A stretch of 64,000 nucleotides of DNA from Aquimarina sp. ERC-38. Lineage in GTDB: Bacteria; Bacteroidota; Bacteroidia; Flavobacteriales; Flavobacteriaceae. Shown here in pieces: positions 18,038 to 27,466 of this stretch; the stretch's first letter is position 1, and each line of letters starts with the position of its first letter. The notes under the pieces are model-generated. The model was not told where the DNA came from, searched no databases, and saw nothing but the letters and a program-made list of their open reading frames with translations. A program made the translations under genes and the position numbers. The DNA is taken from contig NZ_CP098511.1 of the NCBI RefSeq assembly GCF_026222555.1, positions 601,501-665,500 on the forward strand, given 5' to 3'.

Positions 18038-18091
18038 TAGACTTAGGATCTAGTGCCGCGAGGTGTGGGAGTTCGAGTCTCCCCGCCCGCA
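18038..18091 (+). other. 3' fragment of tRNA-Leu(UAG), attachment site of the island
   Basis: The sequence reads as the 3' part of a tRNA-Leu: anticodon loop CTTAGGA (anticodon TAG), variable arm, T-arm GGGAG-TTCGAGT-CTCCC (18067-18083), acceptor strand CGCCCGC (18084-18090) and discriminator A (18091), with no encoded CCA. The bases before 18038 do not form the matching acceptor, D-arm and 5' half, so this is not a working tRNA gene. Element integration into the 3' half of a tRNA gene leaves such a fragment at one end and a complete gene at the other; the complete copy must lie outside the window. The integrase sits on the left side, so the island extends left. Confidence 0.85.
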
Positions 18092-18121
18092 CTTCGGCTT
18101 CGCTCAGTGCAGGCTATTAAA

Positions 18122-18151
18122 AAGCTTCTCAGAATATGAGGAGCTTTTTTT
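18122..18151 (+). terminator. rho-independent terminator
   Basis: AAGCTTCTCA (18122-18131) pairs with TGAGGAGCTT (18137-18146, one G-T wobble) and is followed by a T-run. It sits about 30 bases after the tRNA-Leu fragment and was probably the terminator of the original tRNA gene, marking chromosomal sequence right of the island. Confidence 0.75.
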
Positions 18152-18247
18152 ATATGTAAAAAGATAAAACTACTTGGGAAAGATCAGAAGTTTATGCTAA
18201 ATGAGATACAAGCTGAAGGAATTATCCCTGCTTGCACTTTTTAAATA

Positions 18248-18283
18248 AAAACCTGTAAGTTAATTATTTACAGGTTTTCTTAT
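18248..18283. terminator. hairpin with T-run, probable bidirectional terminator
   Basis: AAAACCTGTAA (18248-18258) is the exact inverse of TTACAGGTTTT (18268-18278). T-rich sequence follows on the plus strand and A-rich sequence precedes it. The surrounding 18092-18535 has no other gene; a fragmentary ATG frame near 18202 (16 codons) is probably a remnant. Confidence 0.6.
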
Positions 18284-18535
18284 TTTTACACCTATTTCAT
18301 AAAACATTGAATGCCAAATACTTATTAGAGCTATGAATTTTTACTTTAACATTTTTTTAAATAAGTTATTCTTATGAGAAAAATTAAAGGGATAAGATAT
18401 ATTCTACCTAAAAACTATACGATCTTCCTTTTCTAATTTGTATAAATATTATTGGATCTTGAACCTGTAATAATCACAATTTGTACTTTTATAAAGTGAG
18501 TATGTTAAGTATTTAAATCAACTTATATTTATTTA

Positions 18536-20179
18536 ATGAAAGAAAACAATCATTTTGATAAGAAATCATTAGCAATAATTGAGGGGAAAAAGGCTAATTG
18601 GAAAGAACTCGCTAAGGATTGTGTATGTTTTGCTAATAGTTATGGAGGTAAGATATATATTGGCATTGAAGATAATGACGATTTGCCGGAAAAGAATCAA
18701 AAAATAAAAGACGAACATATAGAAAACATTCAAAAACGGATTCCATCCCTAACTCTTAACGTAGGGATAGCTCCAAAAAAAGTAATTGCTGAAAACGGCG
18801 GAGAGTATATTGAACTCAATGTTTATAGAAGTTCCCAAACTATTGCCAGCACTACAGATGGCAAATACTATATGCGAGTTTCAGATGAATGTAAACCTAT
18901 TTTACCAGGAGATTTAGATCGTTTAGTTTCAGAAAAAAATGCTTTTGTATGGGAAGAAAAAGTTGTTAAAAAAATTCCTTTAGCTGACTGCGATATTTCA
19001 AAATATGATCAATTTATCAAAGATATTAAAACATCGCAGCGTATAAGTGATTTTGTAAAAGAAAAAACAATTGAAGAAATAACAGATTACTATTTCTTGA
19101 CCGATAATGGGTTTCTTACTAACCTGGGAGTTTTATGGATCGGCAAAAGAAATCATAGAGCTACATTACACTATGCGCCGTCAGTTCAATTTATTAAATA
19201 TGATGATAATGAGAATAAAATCTACAAAAAAGTATGGGACGATTATTCACAAAACCCGAAAGAGCTAATTAATGCTATTCTTACGGAAATCCCAGACTGG
19301 AATGAGTTTGTTGAAATCTCTGATGGTATTTTCAGAAAAAACATATACAATTATTCACCTGAGGTTATAAGGGAATTAGTTGCAAATGCATTTGCACACA
19401 GAAATTACACTATGCGAGGTGATATTTTTATTAATTTATATACAGATAGGTTAGAAATTCATAGCCCAGGATTATTACCATTGGGTGTAACGCCATCTAA
19501 CATTTTAACAAAATCTGTTCAAAGAAATGCGTTATTATCAAAACTTTTCTACGATTTAAAATTAATGGAAAAAGAAGGGAGTGGATATGATAAGATATAT
19601 GAAGTTTTATTGGGTAACGGAAAAGAAGTTCCGGATGTTTATGAAGGAGAAGATCGTGTCACCGTTACCATAAAAAAGAGAATTATAAGTAATGAAGTAC
19701 TTAGGCTAATGGATAAAGCATCAAAAGAGCTACAGCTTAAACAACGTGAATTGATTTCACTAGGATTAATTGCTCAGAATGATGGAATATCTGCAATAGA
19801 GTTGTCCAAAATACTCAATATTAAACAAGCAAATGGTCTGATGTCTTGGATTGGTAGTCTTTTAGAAAAAGAAGTTATCAAATCGAAGGGAAAAACGAAA
19901 GGAACTTTATATTTTGTAAATCCCGAATTTTTACGAGATGCTAACTTTATTGAAAAAACAAATTTAAAAAGAATAGAACCGCACAGACTTAAGGAGCTTA
20001 TTTATGAAGATTTAAAAAATTATCCTGAAAGTTCAATAAGTGAAATAAATGAACGAATTGACTTGGAAATAAAACAAAGAACTTTAAAAACAAAATTGGA
20101 TGAAATGATCCTGGAAAAATTACTTTATAAAAAAGGAGAACGTAAAGGAACTAAATATTTTATCAACAAAAACACGTGA
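18536..20179 (+). CDS. AlbA_2/Schlafen-type DNA- or RNA-binding protein with HATPase_c_4-like domain
   Basis: A 547-residue protein. Residues 15-130 form an AlbA_2 (Schlafen-like) domain with the signature FANSYGGKIYIGIED (32-46). The region about 277-320 carries ELVANAFAHRNY (Glu280, Asn284, His288) and DRLEIHSPGLLPLG, the pattern of the HATPase_c_4 (RecG-related) domain. The last 150 residues look like two winged-helix segments (ISAIELSKILNI; SSISEINERIDLE). Such proteins are usually called transcriptional regulators or ATP-binding proteins, and some occur in defence islands. It stands alone just outside the island junction and before an IS cluster. Substrate and targets are unknown. Confidence 0.75.
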   Translation: MKENNHFDKKSLAIIEGKKANWKELAKDCVCFANSYGGKIYIGIEDNDDLPEKNQKIKDEHIENIQKRIPSLTLNVGIAPKKVIAENGGEYIELNVYRSSQTIASTTDGKYYMRVSDECKPILPGDLDRLVSEKNAFVWEEKVVKKIPLADCDISKYDQFIKDIKTSQRISDFVKEKTIEEITDYYFLTDNGFLTNLGVLWIGKRNHRATLHYAPSVQFIKYDDNENKIYKKVWDDYSQNPKELINAILTEIPDWNEFVEISDGIFRKNIYNYSPEVIRELVANAFAHRNYTMRGDIFINLYTDRLEIHSPGLLPLGVTPSNILTKSVQRNALLSKLFYDLKLMEKEGSGYDKIYEVLLGNGKEVPDVYEGEDRVTVTIKKRIISNEVLRLMDKASKELQLKQRELISLGLIAQNDGISAIELSKILNIKQANGLMSWIGSLLEKEVIKSKGKTKGTLYFVNPEFLRDANFIEKTNLKRIEPHRLKELIYEDLKNYPESSISEINERIDLEIKQRTLKTKLDEMILEKLLYKKGERKGTKYFINKNT

Positions 20180-21164
20180 AATAATCAGATAAATGTCGAT
20201 AAAATGTCGATAAACTAATGATTTCAACTTACCATTAAGCCCTATCAACACTAACTTTTCATTTTAAGATTCTTTAATGTATAGCTAAATCATTGTAAGT
20301 TGTCATAGTTTTTAGTTAATTTTAAAGATGTCATATTGAACTGGTTTAAACTTTTTTTGGATAAAAGTCAAGGGTTGCAGAGATTTGTGTTGCAAAACGT
20401 AAGTCAAACCAAAACAACCCTTTATGTACTTTGTACTTGACAAAGATATGATAGAAAATTCAATTGTGAGATACCTACCTGAACCTAGCCGTGGTTTTGC
20501 ACCTACGGTCCCGTTGGTTGAGATTGTTAATGCTATACTTTATAAGCTTAAAGCTGGGGTCCATTGGCGTTTGTTACCGGTAAATGCTTTATTTTCAGGT
20601 AAGGTGCTATGCTGGCAGTCGGTCTATTACCATTACCGTAAATGGTGTATATCTGAAACCTGGAAGGATTGCTGGATAAGTTTTCTTGACGCCCATAAGG
20701 CTTATTTTGACCTGTCCAGTGTAGATTTTGATGGTAGCCATACCCCTGCCAAACGAGGTGGTGAAGTTGTTGAATACCAGGGAAGGAAGAAGGTAAAGAC
20801 TACAAATTCTTTATATTTGACTGATAGGCAGGACTTCCCCTAGCAATGTCGGAACCTGTAGCGGGCAACCATAACGACCTGTTTGATATAGGGGTACAGT
20901 TCGAGGTAGTCACTACCACCCTCAAGCAAGCTAACATTAATATAGATGGGTTATTTTTAAACGCAGATGCCGGGTTCGATTCTAAAAACTTCCGAGATTC
21001 CTGTAACGAACAACAAATTAATGCCAATATATGTTTCAATAAAAGAAATGGAAATAGCGATAAGGATGAATACTTTGACCAAGAACTATATGACGAAAGG
21101 TATGCAGTAGAACGTACCAATGCTTGGATGGACAGTTATCGTTCACTCCTCAATAGGTTCGATA

Positions 21165-22496
21165 GATACCCGTCCAAAAAAGTGTGTCTGTGTAATGAAA
21201 AAGTTTCCAACAATTTAACAATTTTACAAAATTAACATCACTGTAAAATTTTAAAAATTGAAGGAAACCATGAACCTTACAAAGAAACAAACAGAATTTG
21301 TACTGAGCAAATTTTTAGAAAAGCCAACCGGGCTCAATGATGTCCTGGAAATGGTACTTAACGCAATGCTTTACAACGAGCGCAGCGAATTTTTGGCTAC
21401 AAATGCTACTGAAGGTAATAAAGCCAATGGCTACCGTTTGGGGAAGGTCTTTGGTCAGGGTTGCCAGTTAGAACTGCGCATCCCCCGGGACCGTCAGAGT
21501 ATGTTTAGCCCAGTACTTCTAGCCCTGTTCAGGGAGCAAGAAGATTACCTTCGCGAGGTAAGTTTTCAGCTCTACGGTAAAGGGCTTACTACCCGGGATA
21601 TCGGTGAAGTAATGCAAACTCTCTATGGGCGTCACTATAGCAAAAGTAGCATTAGTAATTTCACCCAAAGCTTTTATGATCAGATGCGCCTATGGCGAGA
21701 GCGTACCCTGGAGTCCCACTACCTTGCCATCTTTATAGATGGGTTGCAGGTAAAGGTCAGGCGCAACGGTAAATACCAGAACGAATGCTATTATATTATA
21801 CTGGCCTTAAAGGAAGATTATACCCGGGAGGTCATTGCTATAGAAACCCTGCCCAATGAATCAGCTACAGGTTGGAGGTTGGTGCTACAGGGACTTAAAG
21901 AACGGGGGTTACAAACAGTTGGGCTGGTGGCCTCGGATAACTTGAGTGGTATTACCTCAGCTGTAGCCAGCGTGTGGAAAGCTACCCCGCATCAGTTGTG
22001 CTGCGTACACTTACAACGAAACTTGCAGGCAAGGGTACGCCATCAGGATAAAGCAGAACTGGCAAAAGACCTAAGGGAAGTACTCTCGCCAGGTGTAGTA
22101 GACCATACCCGGGAAAAGGCAATGAAAAAGATAGGCCAGATCAAGATCAAATGGAAAGACTACCCAAAACTGATCTCTCATATAGACAAAGTGCCATGGG
22201 AAGATTACCTTACTTATCTGGATTTTGACCATAGGGTACAAAGAATGCTCTATACTACCAACTGGATAGAACGCTTTAACAGAAGCGCAAGAAGGACCCT
22301 TAAAGTAAGGTCCGGACTCCCTAGCGAAGAATCAGTATTGACCTTAATTACCAGTGTCGCTATAGAAAAAGGCAATAAAAAGTATGCCTATCCCGTATAT
22401 AATTTTAAATTTGAGAATAAACTAAAAAAACGTGATTGTTAATTTGATTGAAAACTTTTTCTAAACAACCCCAGACACACTAAAATGGACACTACC
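21165..22496 (+). mobile_element. IS256-family insertion sequence inside the IS5 element, 1332 bp
   Basis: The element is flanked by 8-bp direct repeats GTTCGATA (21157-21164 and 22497-22504). Its ends are imperfect inverted repeats: GATACCCGTCCAAAAAAGTG on the left, and a right end whose reverse complement starts GGTAGTGTCCATTTTAGTGT; both continue GTGTCTG. An 8-9-bp target duplication is normal for IS256-type elements. Precise removal restores the interrupted IS5 frame, which confirms the boundaries. Confidence 0.9.
21270..22442 (+). CDS. IS256-family (Mutator-type) transposase
   Basis: About 390 residues, started at ATG 21270, which follows an AAGGAAACC ribosome-binding stretch; an upstream in-frame TTG at 21258 is less likely. 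The DDE catalytic core is intact: Asp157 in IFIDGLQVKVR, Asp in VASDNLSGI, the CCVHLQRN motif, and Glu in TTNWIERFNR. It belongs to the 1332-bp element nested in the IS5 gene. It differs clearly from the second IS256-type transposase just downstream, so the two are not copies of one element. It may still be active. Confidence 0.92.
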   Translation: MNLTKKQTEFVLSKFLEKPTGLNDVLEMVLNAMLYNERSEFLATNATEGNKANGYRLGKVFGQGCQLELRIPRDRQSMFSPVLLALFREQEDYLREVSFQLYGKGLTTRDIGEVMQTLYGRHYSKSSISNFTQSFYDQMRLWRERTLESHYLAIFIDGLQVKVRRNGKYQNECYYIILALKEDYTREVIAIETLPNESATGWRLVLQGLKERGLQTVGLVASDNLSGITSAVASVWKATPHQLCCVHLQRNLQARVRHQDKAELAKDLREVLSPGVVDHTREKAMKKIGQIKIKWKDYPKLISHIDKVPWEDYLTYLDFDHRVQRMLYTTNWIERFNRSARRTLKVRSGLPSEESVLTLITSVAIEKGNKKYAYPVYNFKFENKLKKRDC

Positions 22497-23817
22497 GTTC
22501 GATACTACAACTCTGAGCTGGAAGGGGTTCAACTATCTGTCTTTTGTTGTGATAGCCGCAAAGAAATTCAATAAAAAGAAATCTAAAAAAGAGAGTGTAA
22601 ATTAAACCTTATCTGAAGATTTAGAATTACTAATTTTAATATTTACTCAGATAAGATGATAACTACAGAACAACAAGAATTAGAGAAGAAAGCCCTTGAG
22701 CAATTTATGACGGGCAAGAGTTTATTTGGCAAGGACGGTGCATTTGCACCGATACTAAAGAGTTTTATAGAAAAAGCTTTAGAAGCAGAGATAGAGTTTC
22801 ATTTAAGCGATGTTGAGCGTTTAAAAGGCAATAAGCGCAATGGCAAATCCAAAAAGACGGTTAAGAGCAGTGAAGGTACTTTTGAGATAGAAGTCCCCAC
22901 AGATCGTCAAAGTAATTTTGAGCCAGAATTAGTTAAAAAACGCCAAACGATTCTAGCAGAGAACTTATCGGAGAAGATTATTGGTTTATATGGTCTTGGG
23001 ATGGGTTTACGCGACATCTCAGCTCATATTAAGGAGCTCTATGATACCGATATCTCTCATACGGTATTGAGTCAGATTACTGATAAGATCATTCCTGATA
23101 TCAAGGCTTGGCAGAGTCGTCCTTTAGAATCGATGTACTGTATTGTTTGGCTAGATGCTATGCACTATAAAGTCCGGGTTGACGGTAAGGTAGTACACAG
23201 GGCTCTTTATAACATTTTAGGTATTAATAAGTCCGGATACAAAGAAGTACTAGGGATGTATGTCTCAGAGAGTGAAGGGGCTAATTTTTGGCTACAAGTA
23301 CTTACGGATCTTCAAAACAGGGGTTTGCAAGATATTTTAATTGCCTGCACAGACAACCTAAAAGGCTTTACTAATGCTATTATCAGTGTTTTTCCCAAAG
23401 CCATCACTCAACTTTGTATTGTCCACCAAATTCGTAATTCCTTAAAATGTGTAGCCTCCAAGGATCAAAAGGAGTTTTTAAAGGATTTAAAAAAGGTGTA
23501 TCGTGCTGTTAGTAAAGATATGGCCGAGGAGGAACTTTTACGGTTAGAAGAGAAATGGGGTAGTAAATATCCAGTGGTCCTTAATAGTTGGCAGAACAAC
23601 TGGGAGGAACTCTCACAGTATTTTCAATTTAGTGCCCCTATCCGTAAGATGATCTATACCACTAATGCCGTGGAAGGTTTTCACCGTCAAGTGCGCAAGG
23701 TAACTAAAACTAAGGGTGCATTTACCAATGATATGGCTCTGCTCAAACTAGTTTATTTAGCCACTAAAAACATTCAGAAGAAATGGACATCCCCTTTACA
23801 GAACTGGAGTTTAATTA

Positions 23818-25389
23818 GGGTCTGCTGAAAAACTCAGCCTTCATTGATTTTCAAGTTTATGATCGAATTGGTTTGGTTTTGAATAAAGTTTTCACTGAAT
23901 AAGATTGCTTTTATCCAATAGAGTGCCACCTCAGCCAAATGGACTAAGTTGAGCACTAATATGATACTTGCAATCCAAGACTCACTGGTATTTTCAAGCC
24001 TTGCCCTTATACGGTTTAAACCATATGCTGTCTTTGCTTGACCAAACTTTCCTTCAATTGGATTACGTTCCCCAGGGCTTACTTGATTTGACAAAGCCTT
24101 TTTGGAGGGCCTTTCAAGGGGTTTGGCCCTGAGATTGATCCCTTTTTCTTTTAGGTACTTACGGTTCTCTCGGGTACAATATATTTTGTCAACCAAAACG
24201 TTCTTTGGATAATGACCAAACCGCTTTCGGTACTTCTCCACACAATCTTTCAATCTGGTACCCTCATTGTAGGCTTCCCAACTAGTATCATCCAAAAATG
24301 AAAAACCATCTACCAGTGCCATGTTTATCTTGGCACCAAACTCCACTTTTGCATTTGTTTTCCCACGCACTATGGGACGAACATGGGGTTGGTGAATGCT
24401 CACAATCCTATGGTCTACACTTTTGGTCTTAGTATCGTACATCAACTTTTGTTGCCTGTAGAGTTCCTGGATGACCAGCCAATATTTATACTCTTGCCTA
24501 TCGAAAGGGATCCGGTCAAGGGTATCCAAAATACCTTCGATGGAACGTATATTCCTATGGAGATACTTTAATTGCTTCCCTATAGCAGACCGTATCTCTT
24601 TATGTGTTTTTCTTTTCTTTTGCGCTGTCTTTAGATATTCTTTCCTTGCTTTTTCCCTGTAGTTCCTCGGTTTAGTCTCTAAAGGGGAAAGTTTATAGGC
24701 AATATCCAACAATGATTCGGATTTCTCGCGCGCATCATTGAGCAAATTTAGATCCGTAGGATATGCTATATCTTGTGGACAAACTGTTGCATCAACGATC
24801 AAAGTCCCTTTGTGAGGTGGGTCTTCACCATCATCCCTTGCATCATTTGATCCTTTTTCTCTAATTTGTTCTGCTTCTCGTTTTATTTGTAAAATTCGCT
24901 GGTTAATAGCATTAATCTGTTCCAAACCAAGACGCTTGCGGAACTCTACGAAAAGAGAAGGGTCGAACGCAGGTGCATCACTAAATGAAGAATAGCCTAG
25001 AAATACTGCATATAGATGTTCTCAGAAATCTGATCAACCGTCTCCCTATCATCTAAGTTGCATAAATGTTTGATGATGATTGACCCCAAAACAACTCTTG
25101 GGCTTAAATCAGGACGGCCTGTCGATTTTTCCGGAAAATGTTTGCGATAAATGGAACACAGTTCATCCCAAGGAAGTAGCTTAGCCAAACGAACCCAACG
25201 GTTAGCAGGGTTCAATTCTCTCTCAAAAGGACTCTCAAAACCTTCTAAAACCAACTGGTTTTGACTTACATATTTGGGAGTAGGTGCACGCTTTTTTGAA
25301 TGTTTTGTCATAATAACCTTGCACTTGATTGCCTAAATATAACTATAATGCCTTATAAAACAATAGATAAACAGTTTCTCAGCAGACCC
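23818..25389 (-). mobile_element. DUF772-type (IS5/IS1182-like) insertion sequence, about 1572 bp
   Basis: The element begins GGGTCTGCTGA (23818) and ends with its reverse complement TCAGCAGACCC (25379-25389). It is flanked by TAATTA on both sides (23812-23817, 25390-25395). If the terminal A/T pair is counted in the inverted repeat, the duplication is the 4-bp palindrome AATT. It is inserted in the second IS256-type transposase gene. Confidence 0.88.
23834..25311 (-). pseudogene. DUF772-type transposase in two frames
   Basis: The first frame (25311 to 24997) gives the DUF772 N-terminal domain (RWVRLAKLLPWDELC, then RETVDQISENIYMQYF) and then a stop. The continuation, LGYSSFSDAPAFDPSLFVEF, is in the -1 frame and runs to 23834. 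It includes LIVDATVCPQDIAYPTDL (first Asp), NVLVDKIYCTRENRKYL (second Asp region) and RNPIEGKFGQAKTAYGL (Glu). The shift at TATTTCTAGGC could be a programmed -1 frameshift or a one-base deletion. The protein is otherwise complete (about 490 aa combined), so activity depends on which is true. Confidence 0.8.
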
Positions 25390-25482
25390 TAATTATCCAG
25401 CAATTATATATCAAATTTGGGGATCGGGTAGAACTTGATTTGGAGGTAAAACCAGGTAGTTCGTGACGCTACCGCTAGGGTT

Positions 25483-25551
25483 CATTTTAAAAACAATTCG
25501 ATTTTTTCAAATCAATTTTGTGAAAAGAAAAAATCAAATTATTTTTAAAAC
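25483..25551. repeat. long imperfect inverted repeat (hairpin)
   Basis: The 26-base arm at 25483-25508 (CATTTTAAAAACAATTCG...) is almost the exact inverse of 25527-25551, with an 18-base loop. It lies just after the interrupted IS256-type gene and before the ISKra4-like gene, so it may be an IS-associated terminator or end structure. Confidence 0.55.
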
Positions 25552-25574
25552 GTAAAAATAAATTTAGACAGAGT

Positions 25575-26757
25575 TTAGTCTACACAATCTAATTGTTTGA
25601 TTCTGTGTTCTTGATTGCTTTTATATACCACTCTGAGTTGTGCCATTTGTCGGAACCCTTCCATAGTCCATCGCTGGCCTGATAGTTTTAAGCGTTGTTG
25701 TAATACATCTTTATGAGCAGATTCAATAGCACCTGAACCGATAAGAAGCCCTTTTTCGAGATATCTGTGGTATTGCATCCTGTCTCTGTTTTGTTTGTAA
25801 TAACTGATTAGTCTATTTCTCTTTGCTGTGGTTTTTTGTTGTTTAGGTAATTCTTCAAGTACTTCGATAATAAGGTCAATACCTTTGTCTAATATCTGTT
25901 GGGAAAGCTTATTTATCCAATCATGCCTTTTGTTTTCATCCTTGTAATATAATTTGGCAAATTCGCATAAATGTTCTTTACTATGGTAATAATCTACAAT
26001 TTGTATACTCTCGGGATAGTATCGTTCTACCCACTTCCAAATCCACCTGGCACCATCAGCGATAAAGACAAGGTTGTTCAGGTTCTCTAGATGATAGTCC
26101 ATCTTAGAGGTGAACTCTTTATGATCCCCCAGGTGGGTAATATAAGTCGAGCTAGTTAGCTCCGTCCGGCTTGGGCTTACTTCAACAATATCTTTGGGTT
26201 GGTAGACCCTACCTAACTTACTTTCCTTCCAACTTTCTTCCCGTGTCAGGTACATAGCTCCATCGACACTTACGTAATGAAGTTCATTAGCCTTCTGATA
26301 ATCATATTCTTTGTAAACCTGCTCTGAGATAACTTTGGTATCAGCATCTTCTATCCACTGCCCATACCTATGGCAGATACGCTCTATTTGTTTGGCATTG
26401 ACACCTGCCCCCGTTAAACTATTGATAACTTGTTCGGCATCGCTGAAAACTAAGTGTTGCCCTATGAAACACATCGTCTCTTGGGCTAGGCTACTAATAG
26501 CCATACTACCCGGACTTTTAGCTATAATATGAGACTTACATACTTCTATCTTTCCGTATCGGGTGTGAAGTTTTTTTTAAGTTCTTATCATTTGGTATAG
26601 CTCCAACTGATAGCTGTAGGACTTCCTGCTCTATCTTTTCCATCATAAAGGCATATGTAAACTCATATTGATAACCATTCTCCATACGCTTTGGATCGGA
26701 CTCCCATTCTGTAAAATGCTTCTCAAATATAGCTAAAGCTTCGGCTTTTTTACTCAT
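25575..26757 (-). pseudogene. ISKra4-like transposase with a frameshift
   Basis: Two frames make one transposase of about 390 aa. The N-terminal part starts at ATG 26757 (MSKKAEALAIF) and ends in frame at 26536. The C-terminal part (to 25575) contains Asp in HYVSVDGAMYLTR, Asp in FIADGARWIWKW and Glu in SGAIESAHKDV. The frames meet at a run of eight A (minus strand) near 26570, where LKK continues as LHTRYGKIEVCKSHIIAKS after a +1 (or -2) shift. Terminal repeats are uncertain: a weak match between about 25552-25575 and the reverse complement of about 26785-26812. The open frame extends upstream of 26757, but that part overlaps the next gene and is not transposase. Confidence 0.75.
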
Positions 26758-26824
26758 TATATTTTTATCCCTAAGATAACTATTTCTTCCTAAACGGATT
26801 TTTGTCGTACAACCGATTCTAAAC

Positions 26825-27289
26825 CTACTCCAATACCTTCTCAAAACAAACACTATTTATAACCCCAACGTAAGGTTCGTAATTTGGAATGACCTGGTAT
26901 CCGTTGCGTTTGTATAACGAGATGGCTTCCGGTTGTTTTTGTCCGGTTTCGAGTCTGCATTTTTTAAACTGAAGAGCATACGCCCATTCCTCTAAGTCTT
27001 TTAATAAATTAGCCGCTATACCTCTACCTCTGTAGTCAGGTAAGGTATACATTCGCTTAACTTCTACCGTATCGGCATTTACTTCTTTAAAAGCGCCACA
27101 AGCAACCGCTTTATTTTCTATATAAAATACCAAAGCGTGGTTCAAATGTGTAATTCCATTAAATTGTGCATAAAAAGAATGATCTTCTCCATCACGATTT
27201 GCCAAATCCGCATCTAATTGTTTAACAAGGTTGATAAAATCTTCGTTTGTAGAATCGGTTTTTAAAATATGTAATTTCTGGGCTTTCAA
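26825..27289 (-). CDS. GNAT-family N-acetyltransferase
   Basis: A 154-residue acetyltransferase of normal size. The acetyl-CoA-binding motif A is YRGRGIAANLLKDLE (about 89-103), preceded by VEVKRMYTLPD and followed by the C-terminal ALQFKKCRLETG and SLYKRNGYQ. It transfers an acetyl group from acetyl-CoA to an amine; the substrate cannot be deduced. It appears intact and is the only non-transposon gene between the ISKra4-like and IS3 elements, so it is either host DNA or trapped cargo. Confidence 0.88.
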   Translation of the reverse strand: MKAQKLHILKTDSTNEDFINLVKQLDADLANRDGEDHSFYAQFNGITHLNHALVFYIENKAVACGAFKEVNADTVEVKRMYTLPDYRGRGIAANLLKDLEEWAYALQFKKCRLETGQKQPEAISLYKRNGYQVIPNYEPYVGVINSVCFEKVLE

Positions 27290-27414
27290 GGTTGGAATTG
27301 GTTTTAGTTAGTTAGTTATTTGGCAAAAGGCACTAGGCAAAAGTTTTATGGTTATTCGGTTGTTGGGTTATTTAGTTATTATGTTACTAAGTTATTTAGT
27401 TATCTTTCGTGGAA

Positions 27415-27446
27415 TGATCTCTCATAATATTGTTTGACAGTTTCTA
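27415..27446 (+). repeat. 32-bp direct repeat, left copy (IS3 flank)
   Basis: TGATCTCTCATAATATTGTT and the 12 bases that follow match 28990-29021 at 28 of 32 positions in the same orientation. The pair brackets the IS3 element. The two copies differ, so it is not a fresh target duplication. Confidence 0.6.
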
Positions 27447-27466
27447 CTAAACTACCCAACTTGTTG

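Larger units (their letters stand above)
20424..22605 (+). pseudogene. IS5-family transposase, frameshifted and split by an IS256 element
   Basis: The IS5-type (IS1031-like) transposase reads in three pieces: 20424-20843 (Asp in VDFDGSHTPAKRGG), a -1 shift near 20832, 20846-21164 (LNADAGFD, and YAVERTNAWMD with the catalytic Glu), and 22498-22605 (TTTLSWKGFNYLSFVVIAA to the stop). Removing the IS256-type insertion (21165-22496) and one copy of the 8-bp duplication joins NRFD to TTTLSW in frame. The internal shift (DRQ to GLPLAMSEP) may be a programmed frameshift or a 1-base loss. The left end probably lies near 20335-20360 (AACTGGTTTAAAC); the matching right end appears cut at about 22608. 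It cannot be active now. Confidence 0.88.
22656..25466 (+). pseudogene. second IS256-family transposase, interrupted near its 3' end
   Basis: The frame encodes a Mutator-type transposase (Asp in WLDAMHYKVR, Asp in ACTDNLKGF, CIVHQIRN, Glu in TTNAVEGFHRQ) and is intact to NWSLI. It is then broken by the element at 23818-25389. The missing C-terminus (IQQLYIKFGDRVELDLEVKP) is found at 25396-25466; joining across the TAATTA repeat restores the frame. The catalytic core is complete, but the authentic C-terminal tail is lost and replaced by RVC. A TTATCTGA/TCAGATAA inverted pair lies just before the start (about 22609-22650). The outer ends of this IS are not clear. Confidence 0.88.

Noticed and set aside
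18038..18091. A working tRNA-Leu gene
   Set aside because: The 3' half is perfect, but the upstream bases cannot form the 5' acceptor strand, D-arm or full anticodon stem, so it is only an attachment-site fragment.
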